A stretch of DNA of 64,000 bases from Fuchsiella alkaliacetigena (GTDB taxonomy: Bacteria > Bacillota > Halanaerobiia > Halobacteroidales > Acetohalobiaceae). The stretch covers positions 1 through 64,000 of the forward strand of contig NZ_JALKBZ010000008.1 in NCBI RefSeq assembly GCF_023227765.1, given 5' to 3'. This document shows positions 50,205 to 59,222 of the stretch, in pieces. A program made the translations under genes and the position numbers. Numbering within the stretch: position 1 is the first letter of the stretch; the number at the start of each line of letters is the position of its first letter. The notes under the pieces are model-generated. The model saw only the letters and a list, made by a program, of their open reading frames with translations, had not been told where the DNA came from and did no database searches.

Positions 50205-52337
50205 GTGTTTAGCAAGAATAAAAGGCGGAACTTAATTACTCTAGGACTAGCGATATTTTTAGTAATCTTTGCTGTGACAGCTGTTTTTAAGCTTAAAAAT
50301 GAAGACTTTATTGCTGCTCATAAGTATGATGCTGATCAGTTAGCGGAGACGGCTAAGGAGAACTTTTATCAAGGTTACTATCAAGATAGTATTAATTATT
50401 ATCATAAAATACTGGTTACTAATAGTAAAGATATAGAAGCACGCAAGAATTTAGCTACAGTATACGAAACAGTAAATGATTATCAAGCTGCTATTGAAGA
50501 ATATAAACAGATAATTGAGCTGGATCCCCAAAAGTATTATATTTACTATAATTTAGGTGAAATATACTATAATTTGGGTCATTATCAGGATGCTTTAAGT
50601 AACTTTGAAGTAGCTGCTGAAAACTTAGAGGAGACAGCACTTTTGAAGTCTACTTATCTCTATTTAGCTCAAATCTACCATTCTCAAAGTGAGTATAATC
50701 TGGCTTTGGAGATGGTGGATAGTACTTTGGAGTTAGATGCTGATTCGGCACTGGCTTATTATCTTTTAGGACAGATTAAGGAGGACTTAGGTAAAGAGCA
50801 GGCAGCTATCGAGGCCTATAATCAAGTATTAAGGAAGGACGGTAGCTTTGAGAATGTATACTTTAATTTAGCTGAAAATTATTTTAACCTCGATAATTAT
50901 GAAAGAGCAGTAGAGAACTATCAGCGAGTTTCCAGCAGACATCCTAATAATTCTCTAGTAAAAGAAAGGTTAAGTACTTTAGAACAGAAAAAACCGGAAC
51001 TTTTTATTCCCGAAGAAGAAGAGGAAAGAGAAGAAAGAGATGAGGCCTTACAAAGAGAGGTTAGCTTTGTAGATTTGGAAGCAGTACCGGAAGAGGTTGA
51101 GACTGACGATTTAAGGATCGGTTTAGCTGAGGATAGAGAGTATTTAGCCTTTAGAGTGGCAGCCGACTTTGTGATTAAGGATAAAAGCAATGATAGAGTG
51201 ATATTTCAAGGTTCAGCTAAGCAGGTCTATCAGTTGGACTTGATATCTGAAAATAGAATTGCTTTATTGGATAAGGAAGATCAGGTATTAGCGGAGTTTA
51301 CTGGTGACTTTATTATTGAAAGCAGTGAAGAGACGGCTCCAATCTTGCTTCATAATATAGACTATGGACAGGGTTATTACTGGGAAGATAGAGAGGATAG
51401 GCAGTATCGAGGAGCAATAGAGATTATGCTTCGCCCGGGAGGCTCTTTTACCGTGGTTAACTTAGTTGACTTAGAGTCCTATCTTTATGCAGTAGTACCT
51501 TCGGAGATGTCAGCTTGGTGGCCTAATGAAGCCTTGAAGGTGCAGGCAGTGGCAGCTCGCAGCTATACTCTTTTTCATTTAGGTAAGCACGCTAGTGATG
51601 GTTATGATCTCTGTGCTACTGTACATTGTGCAGCTTATAACGGGGCTGCCTATGAGCATCATAATTCCAATCAAGCAGTAAATGAAACTATCGGGGAGAT
51701 TCTAACCTATAACGGTCAACCTATTAATGCCGTTTATAGCGCTAATTCCGGCGGCCATACTGAGAGTAGTGCCGATATTTGGGGCGGACAGGTGCCCTAT
51801 TTGCAGGGAGTAACTACTACTATAGATTCGGCTGGAGATGGTTTTGGTCAACAGAACTTTGAGCAGGACTTTCCCTTAGCTCCTTATGAGCTTCATAACT
51901 GGCTGCGGAGCCATCCTGAGTCTTACTCTGATAACCTAGCTTATGGAAGTCCAAATCGTTATCGTTGGCAGCGGATAATTAAAGCTGATTATATTGAGGA
52001 TAAGTTGGATATTGGTAGAGTTGAAAAGCTGTTGCCTGTAGCTAGGGCCGAAGGTGGTACAGTTCAAGCAGTGAAGGTAGTTGGCAGCGAGGGAGAAGAA
52101 GTTATTAGCCGGGCCCTACGCTCTTTCTTTGGCGGTTTAAGAAACAGTCGCTTTATTATTGTTCCTGAATATGGTAGTGATGGTTATCCTAGTCAGTTTA
52201 TCTTTTATGGGGGAGGCTGGGGACATAATGTAGGTATGGATCAAGTAGCTACGGCTAATATGGTTCAGGCCGGCTATAGTTATGACCAGATCTTACTCCA
52301 CTTCTATACTGGCGTGGAGCTTGAGGCAGCGGAATAG
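50205..52337 (+). CDS. TPR and SpoIID/LytB domain protein
   Basis: A 710-residue protein. It has one N-terminal membrane anchor (LITLGLAIFLVIFAVTAVF), about six TPR repeats at residues 40-260 and a charged linker. The SpoIID domain (about 390-700) includes VVNLVDLESYLYAVVPSEMS with the catalytic Glu, KVQAVAARSYTL, CATVHCAAY (zinc cysteines), SANSGGHTESSADIWGG and the end GWGHNVGMDQ. SpoIID-type domains cleave denuded glycan strands during engulfment and cell-wall remodelling. The GTG at 50205 has GGAGGGG upstream. It differs from classic SpoIID in the fused TPR region; a role in sporulation or daughter-cell separation is inferred. Confidence 0.85.
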   Translation: MFSKNKRRNLITLGLAIFLVIFAVTAVFKLKNEDFIAAHKYDADQLAETAKENFYQGYYQDSINYYHKILVTNSKDIEARKNLATVYETVNDYQAAIEEYKQIIELDPQKYYIYYNLGEIYYNLGHYQDALSNFEVAAENLEETALLKSTYLYLAQIYHSQSEYNLALEMVDSTLELDADSALAYYLLGQIKEDLGKEQAAIEAYNQVLRKDGSFENVYFNLAENYFNLDNYERAVENYQRVSSRHPNNSLVKERLSTLEQKKPELFIPEEEEEREERDEALQREVSFVDLEAVPEEVETDDLRIGLAEDREYLAFRVAADFVIKDKSNDRVIFQGSAKQVYQLDLISENRIALLDKEDQVLAEFTGDFIIESSEETAPILLHNIDYGQGYYWEDREDRQYRGAIEIMLRPGGSFTVVNLVDLESYLYAVVPSEMSAWWPNEALKVQAVAARSYTLFHLGKHASDGYDLCATVHCAAYNGAAYEHHNSNQAVNETIGEILTYNGQPINAVYSANSGGHTESSADIWGGQVPYLQGVTTTIDSAGDGFGQQNFEQDFPLAPYELHNWLRSHPESYSDNLAYGSPNRYRWQRIIKADYIEDKLDIGRVEKLLPVARAEGGTVQAVKVVGSEGEEVISRALRSFFGGLRNSRFIIVPEYGSDGYPSQFIFYGGGWGHNVGMDQVATANMVQAGYSYDQILLHFYTGVELEAAE

Positions 52338-52370
52338 CATGGCTTAGATATAATTTTGGTATAATGTTTT

Positions 52371-52770
52371 ATTCAAATGATAGAGGACAGAGGATAGAGG
52401 ATAGATAAAATTCAAGACATTAAAAACTGTTTGACGCTGACTAAGTTCTGACAAAAATTTGACAAAACATTAGAACTTTTAAAATCTATTGGAACCACGT
52501 GCTCTGAAATGATGCTTGCGACACTTGCGACGTTTGTACTTTAACTAGTCATTACTCTGGAACTTTAGCTGTTTATTTAAATAATTTTTTGAACTTATGT
52601 TTTAATGTCTAGTCAGAACTTAGTCAGATTCTAGTCACCCCAAGAGTTCCAGAGTAATGACTAGCCAAAATAATGGCGTCGCTTCCTCAGTCGTTCCTCC
52701 TTCAGGGCGCTGCGTCTAATTTTCTTTGAACTTTATTTCTTGATCTTAATTTATCCTCTATCCTCTGAAA
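52371..52770. repeat. Dispersed intergenic repeat, copy G (largest, with two insert modules)
   Basis: It fills the 450-base gap before the GH15 gene. It starts ATTCAAATGATAGAGGACAG and ends TTTATCCTCTATCCTCTGAA (near-complementary ends). The left array is at about 52437-52468 and the inverted array at 52608-52638. Inside are inverted modules CTAGTCATTACTCTGGAAC (about 52545) and GTTCCAGAGTAATGACTAG (about 52646), and TTCAGGGCGCTGCG shared with copy I. Confidence 0.9.
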
Positions 52771-52790
52771 TATATAGAAGGAGTGAGATT

Positions 52791-54770
52791 ATGCCTAGAG
52801 ATTTAGTATTAGGAAACGGTAAAGTCTTAGTAAACTTTGATCAAGACGGTATTATTCGGGATTTTTACTTTCCACACGTAGGTTCTGAGAACCATCTAAA
52901 TGGACATCCAATGCGGATAGGGGTGATGGTTGAAGAGGGACTTTACTGGGTGGATACTTATTGGGATAGAGAGATAGGCTATAAAAAAGATACTTTAGTT
53001 TCTGATATTACTTTAACTAGAGAAGAGATTGGCTTGCGAATAAAGATAGAGGCTGCGGTTCATTATAATAAAAACATTTACTTGAAAAAGATAAGCGTAG
53101 AAAATCTAAAGGCTACTCAACGAGAGGTTAAGCTTTACTTTTCCCATGACCTGCGTATATACGGCTCGGATATTGGAGATACAGTTCTGTATGCTCCCCA
53201 ATTAAAGGGAATTATGCACTATAAAGGACGACGTTACTTTTTGATGACCGGTCGTTGTCAAGGAGAGGCCCTGCATAACTACTCTACGGGGATTAAGGAC
53301 TTTCAAGGAGCTAAAGGAACCTGGAAGGATGCCGAAGATGGAGAGCTTTCTGGGAATCCTATTGCTCAGGGCTCGGTGGATAGTACTATTAGCTTTAAAC
53401 TTGATTTGGCAGCTCAGAGCAGTGAAGTAGTCCATTATTGGATTGCTGTAGGTAAAAACCACGGGGAAATAGCTAGCTTAAATGATTATGTGCTGGAAAG
53501 AGGAGTAGAGAAATTAATTAAAGAAACCGGTCATTACTGGTATTCTTGGGTTAATAAAAGAGAGTATAACTTCAGCGGTTATTCTCAGTCTTGGCAGGAT
53601 CTATTTAAGCGGAGTTTATTAACTGTTAGAACTCAGATTGATCACTGGGGAGCTATTTTAGCAGCCAATGATACCGATATTTTGGAGTATAATCGCGATC
53701 ACTATAGCTATATGTGGCCTAGGGATGGGGCCCTAGTGGCTTATTATCTAGATCAAGCCGGTTATCACCAGTTAACAGAGCGCTTTTTTGATTTTTGTAA
53801 GGCCAAGTTGACCGATGATGGCTATCTATTACACAAGTATAATCCCGATGGCTCCTTAGGCTCTAGTTGGCATCCCTGGGTAGAAGATGGTCAGCGGCAG
53901 CTGCCAATTCAGGAAGATGAAACTGCACTGCCTATTTATGCTTTAGGTAACTACTATCGTCAATCGGAGAATTTAGAGTTTATTCAGGAAGTCTATGAGC
54001 CCTTAGTGAAAAAAGCAGCCGATTTTATGGTAGAGTACAGAGATCCAGAATTAAAACTACCTCAGCCTAGCCATGACTTATGGGAAGAGCGGCACGGGAT
54101 TTTAACCTTTACTTCAGCGACTGTCTATGGTGCTTTGCAGGAGGCGGCTAATTTTGCTGAACTCTTTGGGGAAGAGGAAGAAGCAGCAAAGTATTCTCGA
54201 GCAGCCGAAGAAATTAAGGCCGGGATTTTAGAGTATTTATACGATGAAGAACTGGGTAGATTTGTGCGGATGATTAATGTAGAGGACGACGGGACAATAG
54301 TAGCTGATAAGACTATTGAAAGCAGCTTATTTGGAGTTTATTACTTTGGAGTCTTACCTGCTGATGACTTTCGGGTAATTAATACAATGAAGCAGATCGA
54401 AAAGAGACTTTGGGTGAAAACTGAAGTAGGTGGAGTAGCTCGCTATGAAGATGATTATTACTTTCAGGTTACCGGTGATATAGAAAAGGTGCCGGGGAAT
54501 CCTTGGGTTATCTGTACGCTGTGGTTAGCGGACTGGTATATTGAAATAGCTAAGACAGAAGATGAGTTAAAGAAGGCTCAAAAGCTAATAGACTGGGTAA
54601 TTGATAGCACTTATAGTGATAATCTATTACCGGAGCAGCTACATCCTTATAAAGGCACTTCTTTGTCGGTAGCACCTTTAACTTGGTCTCACGCTACCTT
54701 TGCGGGGATAGTGCTGAAGTATAAACAGAAATTAGCTGAAATCAGAAGCTACAATCAGGTGGTGAGTTGA
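52791..54770 (+). CDS. Glycoside hydrolase family 15 (glucoamylase-like)
   Basis: A 659-residue enzyme when started at the ATG at 52791, which has GAAGGAGTG upstream; longer readings enter the repeat. Residues 1-270 form the N-terminal beta-domain of bacterial GH15 enzymes (VLGNGKVLVNFDQDGIIRDF). The catalytic helical barrel contains YSYMWPRDGALVAYYLDQAG, SWHPWVEDGQ, DLWEERHGILTFTSATVYGA with the acid Glu, and PGNPWVICTLWLADWYIEIA. The family releases glucose from starch, trehalose or short glucans. There is no signal peptide, so it acts inside the cell, perhaps on a storage glucan or trehalose. Confidence 0.93.
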   Translation: MPRDLVLGNGKVLVNFDQDGIIRDFYFPHVGSENHLNGHPMRIGVMVEEGLYWVDTYWDREIGYKKDTLVSDITLTREEIGLRIKIEAAVHYNKNIYLKKISVENLKATQREVKLYFSHDLRIYGSDIGDTVLYAPQLKGIMHYKGRRYFLMTGRCQGEALHNYSTGIKDFQGAKGTWKDAEDGELSGNPIAQGSVDSTISFKLDLAAQSSEVVHYWIAVGKNHGEIASLNDYVLERGVEKLIKETGHYWYSWVNKREYNFSGYSQSWQDLFKRSLLTVRTQIDHWGAILAANDTDILEYNRDHYSYMWPRDGALVAYYLDQAGYHQLTERFFDFCKAKLTDDGYLLHKYNPDGSLGSSWHPWVEDGQRQLPIQEDETALPIYALGNYYRQSENLEFIQEVYEPLVKKAADFMVEYRDPELKLPQPSHDLWEERHGILTFTSATVYGALQEAANFAELFGEEEEAAKYSRAAEEIKAGILEYLYDEELGRFVRMINVEDDGTIVADKTIESSLFGVYYFGVLPADDFRVINTMKQIEKRLWVKTEVGGVARYEDDYYFQVTGDIEKVPGNPWVICTLWLADWYIEIAKTEDELKKAQKLIDWVIDSTYSDNLLPEQLHPYKGTSLSVAPLTWSHATFAGIVLKYKQKLAEIRSYNQVVS

Positions 54771-54795
54771 TTAGGCACTGGAGGTTTTAAAATAG

Positions 54796-56154
54796 ATGAA
54801 GAATATAGATTGGCATTTACATACTACGGCCTCGGACGGCTCTTTTACTCCGGAGCAGTTGGTGGTTAAAGCAGCAGAAAAAGGATTAACAAGTATAGCA
54901 GTTACCGATCACGATACTGTGGAAGGAATACTGCCGGCCCGGAATAAAGCTCGTAGTCTTCCTTTAGAAGTTATTCCCGGAATTGAGCTAACAGCCTATA
55001 TAGATCAGCTGGAGGTTCATATTCTAGGCTACTTTATTGATTATCTAGATAACCAGTTGCTACTTAAACTATCAGAGTTGAGAGAAATGCGTCGTCAAAG
55101 AGGTAAAAAGATAGTTAAGAAGCTAAATCAGTTAGGAATTGACTTAACCTGGCAGGAAGTGAAGGAGCTTACTGATGCTAATCAGGCTATAGGCAGACCG
55201 CATATTGCTCAAGCTTTACAGCAAGGTGGCTATGTGCAGACTGCTCAGCAGGCCTTTGATAAGTATTTAGAAGATCAGGGCCCGGCTTATGTACCCAAAA
55301 CCAACTTAACGCCGCGGGAGGCTATCGAGATGATCAAGCAGGTAAAGGGAATTGCTGTGCTGGCTCATCCCGGTCTCTTGGCTGATCAATCAGTAGTGCC
55401 TGAGTTGATTGAGGCTGGTATTGAAGGTTTAGAGGTTTATTATTCTAAGCATAATTCAAATCAGATTAGTAAATATGTTAGGTTAGCTAAAGATAAGGAG
55501 TTATTAATCTTGGGTGGCTCTGACTGTCATGGTTTGAGTAATCAAGAACAGCTGCTGTTGGGTAATACTAAAGTTCCTGACTGGCTAAGAGATAGGTTGC
55601 AGGAAGGTTATCGGGCCCGCCGCGGAATCGAAATGATAGACTTTAACAAATACTTAGCTTTATACCCTCAGACCTCAGGTCTTTATCCTCAAAAATTAGC
55701 AGCTATAGGCCAGAAATACCATCAACAGGGTTACTTAACTAAAGAACAGTTATACCAACTGGCTTACCTTAACTCTACTCGCAGTGCTTATCACGTGAAG
55801 AAAAATGCGGGGTATTTAGTGAAAAAGGTAACTCAAGAGGTCTACCAACTGGAAGAGGAATTTTTACAGTTGGAGTTATTAAGCAGTCTTTCAGGAGTTG
55901 GTATTCCTACTGCTTCTGCTATTCTGACTAGTCTAGATGAAGAAAGCCACTGTGTGATCGATACTAGGGTCTGGGCTACTCTATGGAGAATGGGCTATTT
56001 TGAGCAGGAAAAAGAGTCTTTTAAGGCTAGCGATTATTTGAGGATTATTGATATCGTCCGTCGGCTGGCTGAGGAAGTTGACTTAACGGTAGCGGAGATT
56101 GGTTATGCGTTATTTGCTTATGATGTAGAGCATCGGGAAGGAACGCTTCATTAA
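54796..56154 (+). CDS. PHP phosphoesterase fused to HhH-GPD-like domain
   Basis: A 452-residue protein. Residues 1-280 are a PHP metal-dependent phosphoesterase of the TrpH/RNase AM type (WHLHTTASDGSFTP, AVTDHDTVEG, PGIELTAY, AVLAHPGLL, GGSDCHGL). The C-terminal 170 residues are helical, and residues about 350-450 carry LSSLSGVGIPTASAILTSLD followed by CVIDTRVWATLWRMGYF. These look like the helix-hairpin-helix and catalytic-Asp segments of HhH-GPD DNA glycosylases, without the Lys of bifunctional members. The two are in one frame with no stop. The gene follows GH15 by 25 bases. Role in nucleotide or nucleic-acid repair is inferred. Confidence 0.78.
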   Translation: MKNIDWHLHTTASDGSFTPEQLVVKAAEKGLTSIAVTDHDTVEGILPARNKARSLPLEVIPGIELTAYIDQLEVHILGYFIDYLDNQLLLKLSELREMRRQRGKKIVKKLNQLGIDLTWQEVKELTDANQAIGRPHIAQALQQGGYVQTAQQAFDKYLEDQGPAYVPKTNLTPREAIEMIKQVKGIAVLAHPGLLADQSVVPELIEAGIEGLEVYYSKHNSNQISKYVRLAKDKELLILGGSDCHGLSNQEQLLLGNTKVPDWLRDRLQEGYRARRGIEMIDFNKYLALYPQTSGLYPQKLAAIGQKYHQQGYLTKEQLYQLAYLNSTRSAYHVKKNAGYLVKKVTQEVYQLEEEFLQLELLSSLSGVGIPTASAILTSLDEESHCVIDTRVWATLWRMGYFEQEKESFKASDYLRIIDIVRRLAEEVDLTVAEIGYALFAYDVEHREGTLH

Positions 56155-56155
56155 G

Positions 56156-56308
56156 GGCAGATGATAGAGGATAAAGGATAGAGGATAAATTAAGATCAAA
56201 AGATAAAGTTTAAAGACAATTAAATAATTCATTTTTGAACTTATGTTTTAATTTCTAGTCAGAACTTAGTCAGATTTTAGTCAGTGTCAAATAGGTTTTG
56301 AACTTGAA
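56156..56308. repeat. Dispersed intergenic repeat, copy H
   Basis: It begins 2 bases after the PHP gene: GGCAGATGATAGAGGATAAA, then AAATTAAGATCAAAAGATAA. The left array is lost (replaced by a short AT-rich link). The right array CTAGTCAGAACTTAGTCAG and GATTTTAGTCAGTGTC are intact, ending in AAATAGGTTTTGAACTTG. Confidence 0.85.
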
Positions 56309-56430
56309 TTTAATCAACAAAGAAGGAAATTAAATGAAAATCTAGAATATTAACAAATGTAGGCTTGAAAATTTGTAGGCAGTTACAAAGCTTCGCTAAA
56401 AATTAAAGAAGGACGGGAGGTATAGTAGGT

Positions 56431-57954
56431 ATGTATAGGTACTTATTTTTTGCTTTATTTGCAGGGATACTGTTGCTAGTAAGCTATACTTGCATGAAGA
56501 AGGTAAAAACCTTAAATGACTACTTTTTAGGTGATAGAAGCGTTGGCCCTTGGGTTTCGGCCTTTACTTACGGAACTACTTACTTTTCAGCGGTGGTGTT
56601 TATTGGTTATGCGGGACAGATAGGTTGGAACTTTGGTCTTTCTTCATTGTGGATTGCGGTAGGTAATAGTTTAGTAGGAAGCTTATTGGCTTGGAAGGTC
56701 TTAGCTAAGCGAACTCGAAGAATTACAGATCGTTTGGATAGTATGACTATGCCTGAGTTTTTGGAAAGCAGGTATCAATCGCCGGGTTTGAAGATTCTAT
56801 CTTCTTTGGTAATCTTTATTTTCTTAGTACCTTATTCAGCTTCGGTTTATATGGGTCTGAGTTACTTTTTTGAACAGATATTTAATATTCCTTATTTTTG
56901 GGCCCTAGGCATAATGGTAGTATTAACTGCTTTATTTTTAATTTTAGGTGGTTACTTAGCAGTTGCAATTACCGATTTCATTCAGGGAGTCGTGATGGTT
57001 TTTGGAGTTTCGATTATGCTTTACTTCTTATTAACTAATCCGCAAGCCGGAGGAGTTACTGGAGTGATAGCTGGCTTAAGAGATATTAATCCTGATTTAG
57101 GGGGTATGGTGGGCCCGCCGGGCGCGATTCCGCTACTATCTTTGGTAATCCTAACTAGCTTAGGTAGTTGGGGGCTACCGCAGATGGTGCAGCGCTTTTA
57201 TACCATTAAGGACGAAAAGTCTATTAAGCCTGCTATGATAGTAGCTACTGCTTTTGCAGTCTTAGTTACTGGGGCTGCTTACTTTTTAGGTTCTACCACT
57301 CAGCTTTTCTTTGAAGCAGTGCCTACAATGGGAGGAGTAGCTAATACCGACCTGTTGATTCCCCAGTTATTGAATAATATAATGCCGGAAGCAGTCTTAT
57401 TTTTGCTGTTGTTATTGGTAGTTTCGGCTTCGATGTCCACTCTTTCTTCGCTAGTTTTGGTATCTAGTTCTACTTTAGCTATTGATTTATTTAAAGGTTT
57501 TATTAAGCCGGATATGTCTGATAAAGCTAGCATGTTACTAATGAGAGGACTATGTTTGGTTTTTGTACTTTTATCCTTTTTTATAGCTATAGCTAGACCG
57601 ACTATTATTCTGACCTTAATGGCTATTTCTTGGGGAACTATAGCTGGAGCCTTCTTAGCTCCTTATCTATACGGACTCTATTGGTCTGGAATGACTAAGG
57701 CTGGAGCCTGGAGTGGTTTAATTGGTGGCTTAGTGATTTCTGTTGTTTTATCGCTTTATTTTGGAATGGACTCTCAACATATTCCATTGATCGGTTCTTT
57801 AGCTATTTTATTACCTTTGGTGATTACTCCTATAGTAAGCCTCTTTACTGCTAACTATAGTGAGGAGCATTTAAAGGAAGTATACGGAGAGTTATATGAT
57901 GAGGGTGGTTATAAATTTGATGTTAAAGAGTTGATATTTAATTTTTTGGATTAG
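56431..57954 (+). CDS. Sodium:solute symporter (SSS family)
   Basis: A 507-residue carrier with about 13 membrane segments. It reads LNDYFLGDRSVGPWVSAFTY near the start, TYFSAVVFIGYAGQIGWNFG, TMPEFLESRYQS, GGYLAVAITDFIQG and VSASMSTLSSLVLVSSSTLAID for the sodium-site segment. The pattern is close to the sodium/proline-pantothenate branch, but the substrate is not certain. Unlike the carrier at 44564, no small accessory gene lies upstream. AGGACGGGAGG precedes the ATG. A terminator follows. Confidence 0.92.
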   Translation: MYRYLFFALFAGILLLVSYTCMKKVKTLNDYFLGDRSVGPWVSAFTYGTTYFSAVVFIGYAGQIGWNFGLSSLWIAVGNSLVGSLLAWKVLAKRTRRITDRLDSMTMPEFLESRYQSPGLKILSSLVIFIFLVPYSASVYMGLSYFFEQIFNIPYFWALGIMVVLTALFLILGGYLAVAITDFIQGVVMVFGVSIMLYFLLTNPQAGGVTGVIAGLRDINPDLGGMVGPPGAIPLLSLVILTSLGSWGLPQMVQRFYTIKDEKSIKPAMIVATAFAVLVTGAAYFLGSTTQLFFEAVPTMGGVANTDLLIPQLLNNIMPEAVLFLLLLLVVSASMSTLSSLVLVSSSTLAIDLFKGFIKPDMSDKASMLLMRGLCLVFVLLSFFIAIARPTIILTLMAISWGTIAGAFLAPYLYGLYWSGMTKAGAWSGLIGGLVISVVLSLYFGMDSQHIPLIGSLAILLPLVITPIVSLFTANYSEEHLKEVYGELYDEGGYKFDVKELIFNFLD

Positions 57955-57960
57955 GCGCTC

Positions 57961-57992
57961 AAGACCTAACTTTTTAAGTTGGGTCTTTTTTT
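57961..57992 (+). terminator. Rho-independent terminator
   Basis: AAGACCTAACTT and AAGTTGGGTCTT form a 12-bp stem (one G-U) with a TTT loop, followed by T6. Confidence 0.88.
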
Positions 57993-58064
57993 GTTTGAAA
58001 AGTGGATTTGCTGTGATATAATGATTAAAAGGATTTTAGATAATATAGATTAACTTTGTTTGGA

Positions 58065-58118
58065 AAGGAAGGAGGGTTAAAGCTGGCTTGGATAACTTTA
58101 TCAACCAGCTAACCATTC
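58065..58118 (+). promoter_or_regulatory. Distant ribosome binding site bridged by a hairpin
   Basis: A strong site AAGGAAGGAGGG (to 58076) is 42 bases from the ATG at 58119, too far for direct use. Between them 58081-58110 folds into a hairpin: AGCTGG, TTG and ATAA pair with TTAT, CAA and CCAGCT, with two single-base bulges and a CT loop. Collapsing it leaves about 12 bases between site and start. Alternatively a TTG at 58088 opens a 16-codon leader peptide ending at 58138, overlapping the gene start. Confidence 0.6.
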
Positions 58119-59204
58119 ATGAGAAAAGTTCTAGTTGAAGACTTAAAACCAGGAATGCGGGTGGGTAAGACCATCTATTTATCCGATGGGAGGGTAATGT
58201 TAAATGCAGGTGTAATCCTCAAAAAGTCCTATATTCGGCGTTTAGAAGAACTGAGTATACCTGCCGTTTTTATTGTTGATGAAAGTCTGCCTAATGTAGA
58301 GATACCAGAAGTGATTTCAGACCAGACTAGATTAAAGGCTTCTATGGCCTTAAGAGAGTGTATGGGTAATATAGAATTAGGGAGTCAGTTAAACGCCCGT
58401 AAAGTTAAGCAGGCAGTTAATGATATAGTAGATGAACTAGCCTCCAAACGACACGTAATTATCCATCTGAATGATATTAGAGCCTATGATGATTATACCT
58501 TTGGTCATTCAGTTAATGTAACCGTTTTATCGATCTTGACAGCAATGAATATGGGTTATAATAAGTTGGAGCTGCGAGATTTAGGGGTAGGAGCCCTACT
58601 TCACGATATAGGTAAAACTTTAATCAGTGAAGAGATTATTTTAAAACCCGGGCCCTTAAATGAGACTGAGTTCAAAGAAGTAAAAAAACATTGTCAGTTG
58701 GGTTATGAGCTAATCAAAGATGCGGAAGGAATTAGTACTTATTCTGCTCACGTAGCCTATCAACACCACGAAAGAAGGAATGGGACAGGTTATCCTAGAG
58801 GCTTAAAGGAAGAAGAAATACTGGAGTTTGCCCAGATAGTAGCTGTAGCCGATGTTTACGATGCTATTACTACTGACCGAGTCTATGCTGAAGCTTTGCC
58901 GGCTCATAAAGCTATGCAGACTTTAGAGGAGATGATGCAGGCTGAGTTGAACTCTGATATTACTCAACATTTATTAAGTAATATCGCCGTTTATCCTATC
59001 GGTACCTTAGTAAGATTAAATACTGGTGACTTAGGCTTAGTAGTGGATGTTAATAAGGAAGATCTTTCCGCACCGGTGATTAGGATTGTAGAGAATGCAA
59101 CTGGTAATAGGCCTGAGGAGATAACAGAAGTTGACTTAATGTATAGTGAAGAGGTAGTAGTGGAAAAGGTGATTACTGATTGCGAAAGAGAGGTTATAAG
59201 TTAA
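58119..59204 (+). CDS. HD-GYP domain protein
   Basis: A 361-residue signalling protein. Residues 1-90 are the N-terminal domain common in such proteins (VLVEDLKPGMRVGKTIYLSD). Residues about 120-300 form the HD-GYP domain with LLHDIGKTLISEEI, a second-histidine block AYQHHERRNGTGYPRGLKEEE and VADVYDAITTDR. HD-GYP domains hydrolyse cyclic di-GMP or related dinucleotides. An in-frame stop at 58110-58112 fixes the start at or after the ATG at 58119, which gives the usual family N-terminus. The ribosome binding site is unusually far away with a hairpin between. Confidence 0.92.
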   Translation: MRKVLVEDLKPGMRVGKTIYLSDGRVMLNAGVILKKSYIRRLEELSIPAVFIVDESLPNVEIPEVISDQTRLKASMALRECMGNIELGSQLNARKVKQAVNDIVDELASKRHVIIHLNDIRAYDDYTFGHSVNVTVLSILTAMNMGYNKLELRDLGVGALLHDIGKTLISEEIILKPGPLNETEFKEVKKHCQLGYELIKDAEGISTYSAHVAYQHHERRNGTGYPRGLKEEEILEFAQIVAVADVYDAITTDRVYAEALPAHKAMQTLEEMMQAELNSDITQHLLSNIAVYPIGTLVRLNTGDLGLVVDVNKEDLSAPVIRIVENATGNRPEEITEVDLMYSEEVVVEKVITDCEREVIS

Positions 59205-59222
59205 TATGAGGAGGGACTTAAA

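Noticed and set aside
58088-58138. 16-codon leader peptide as a separate gene
   Set aside because: It may be translated, but nothing beyond position supports it; kept only as an alternative explanation for the HD-GYP leader.
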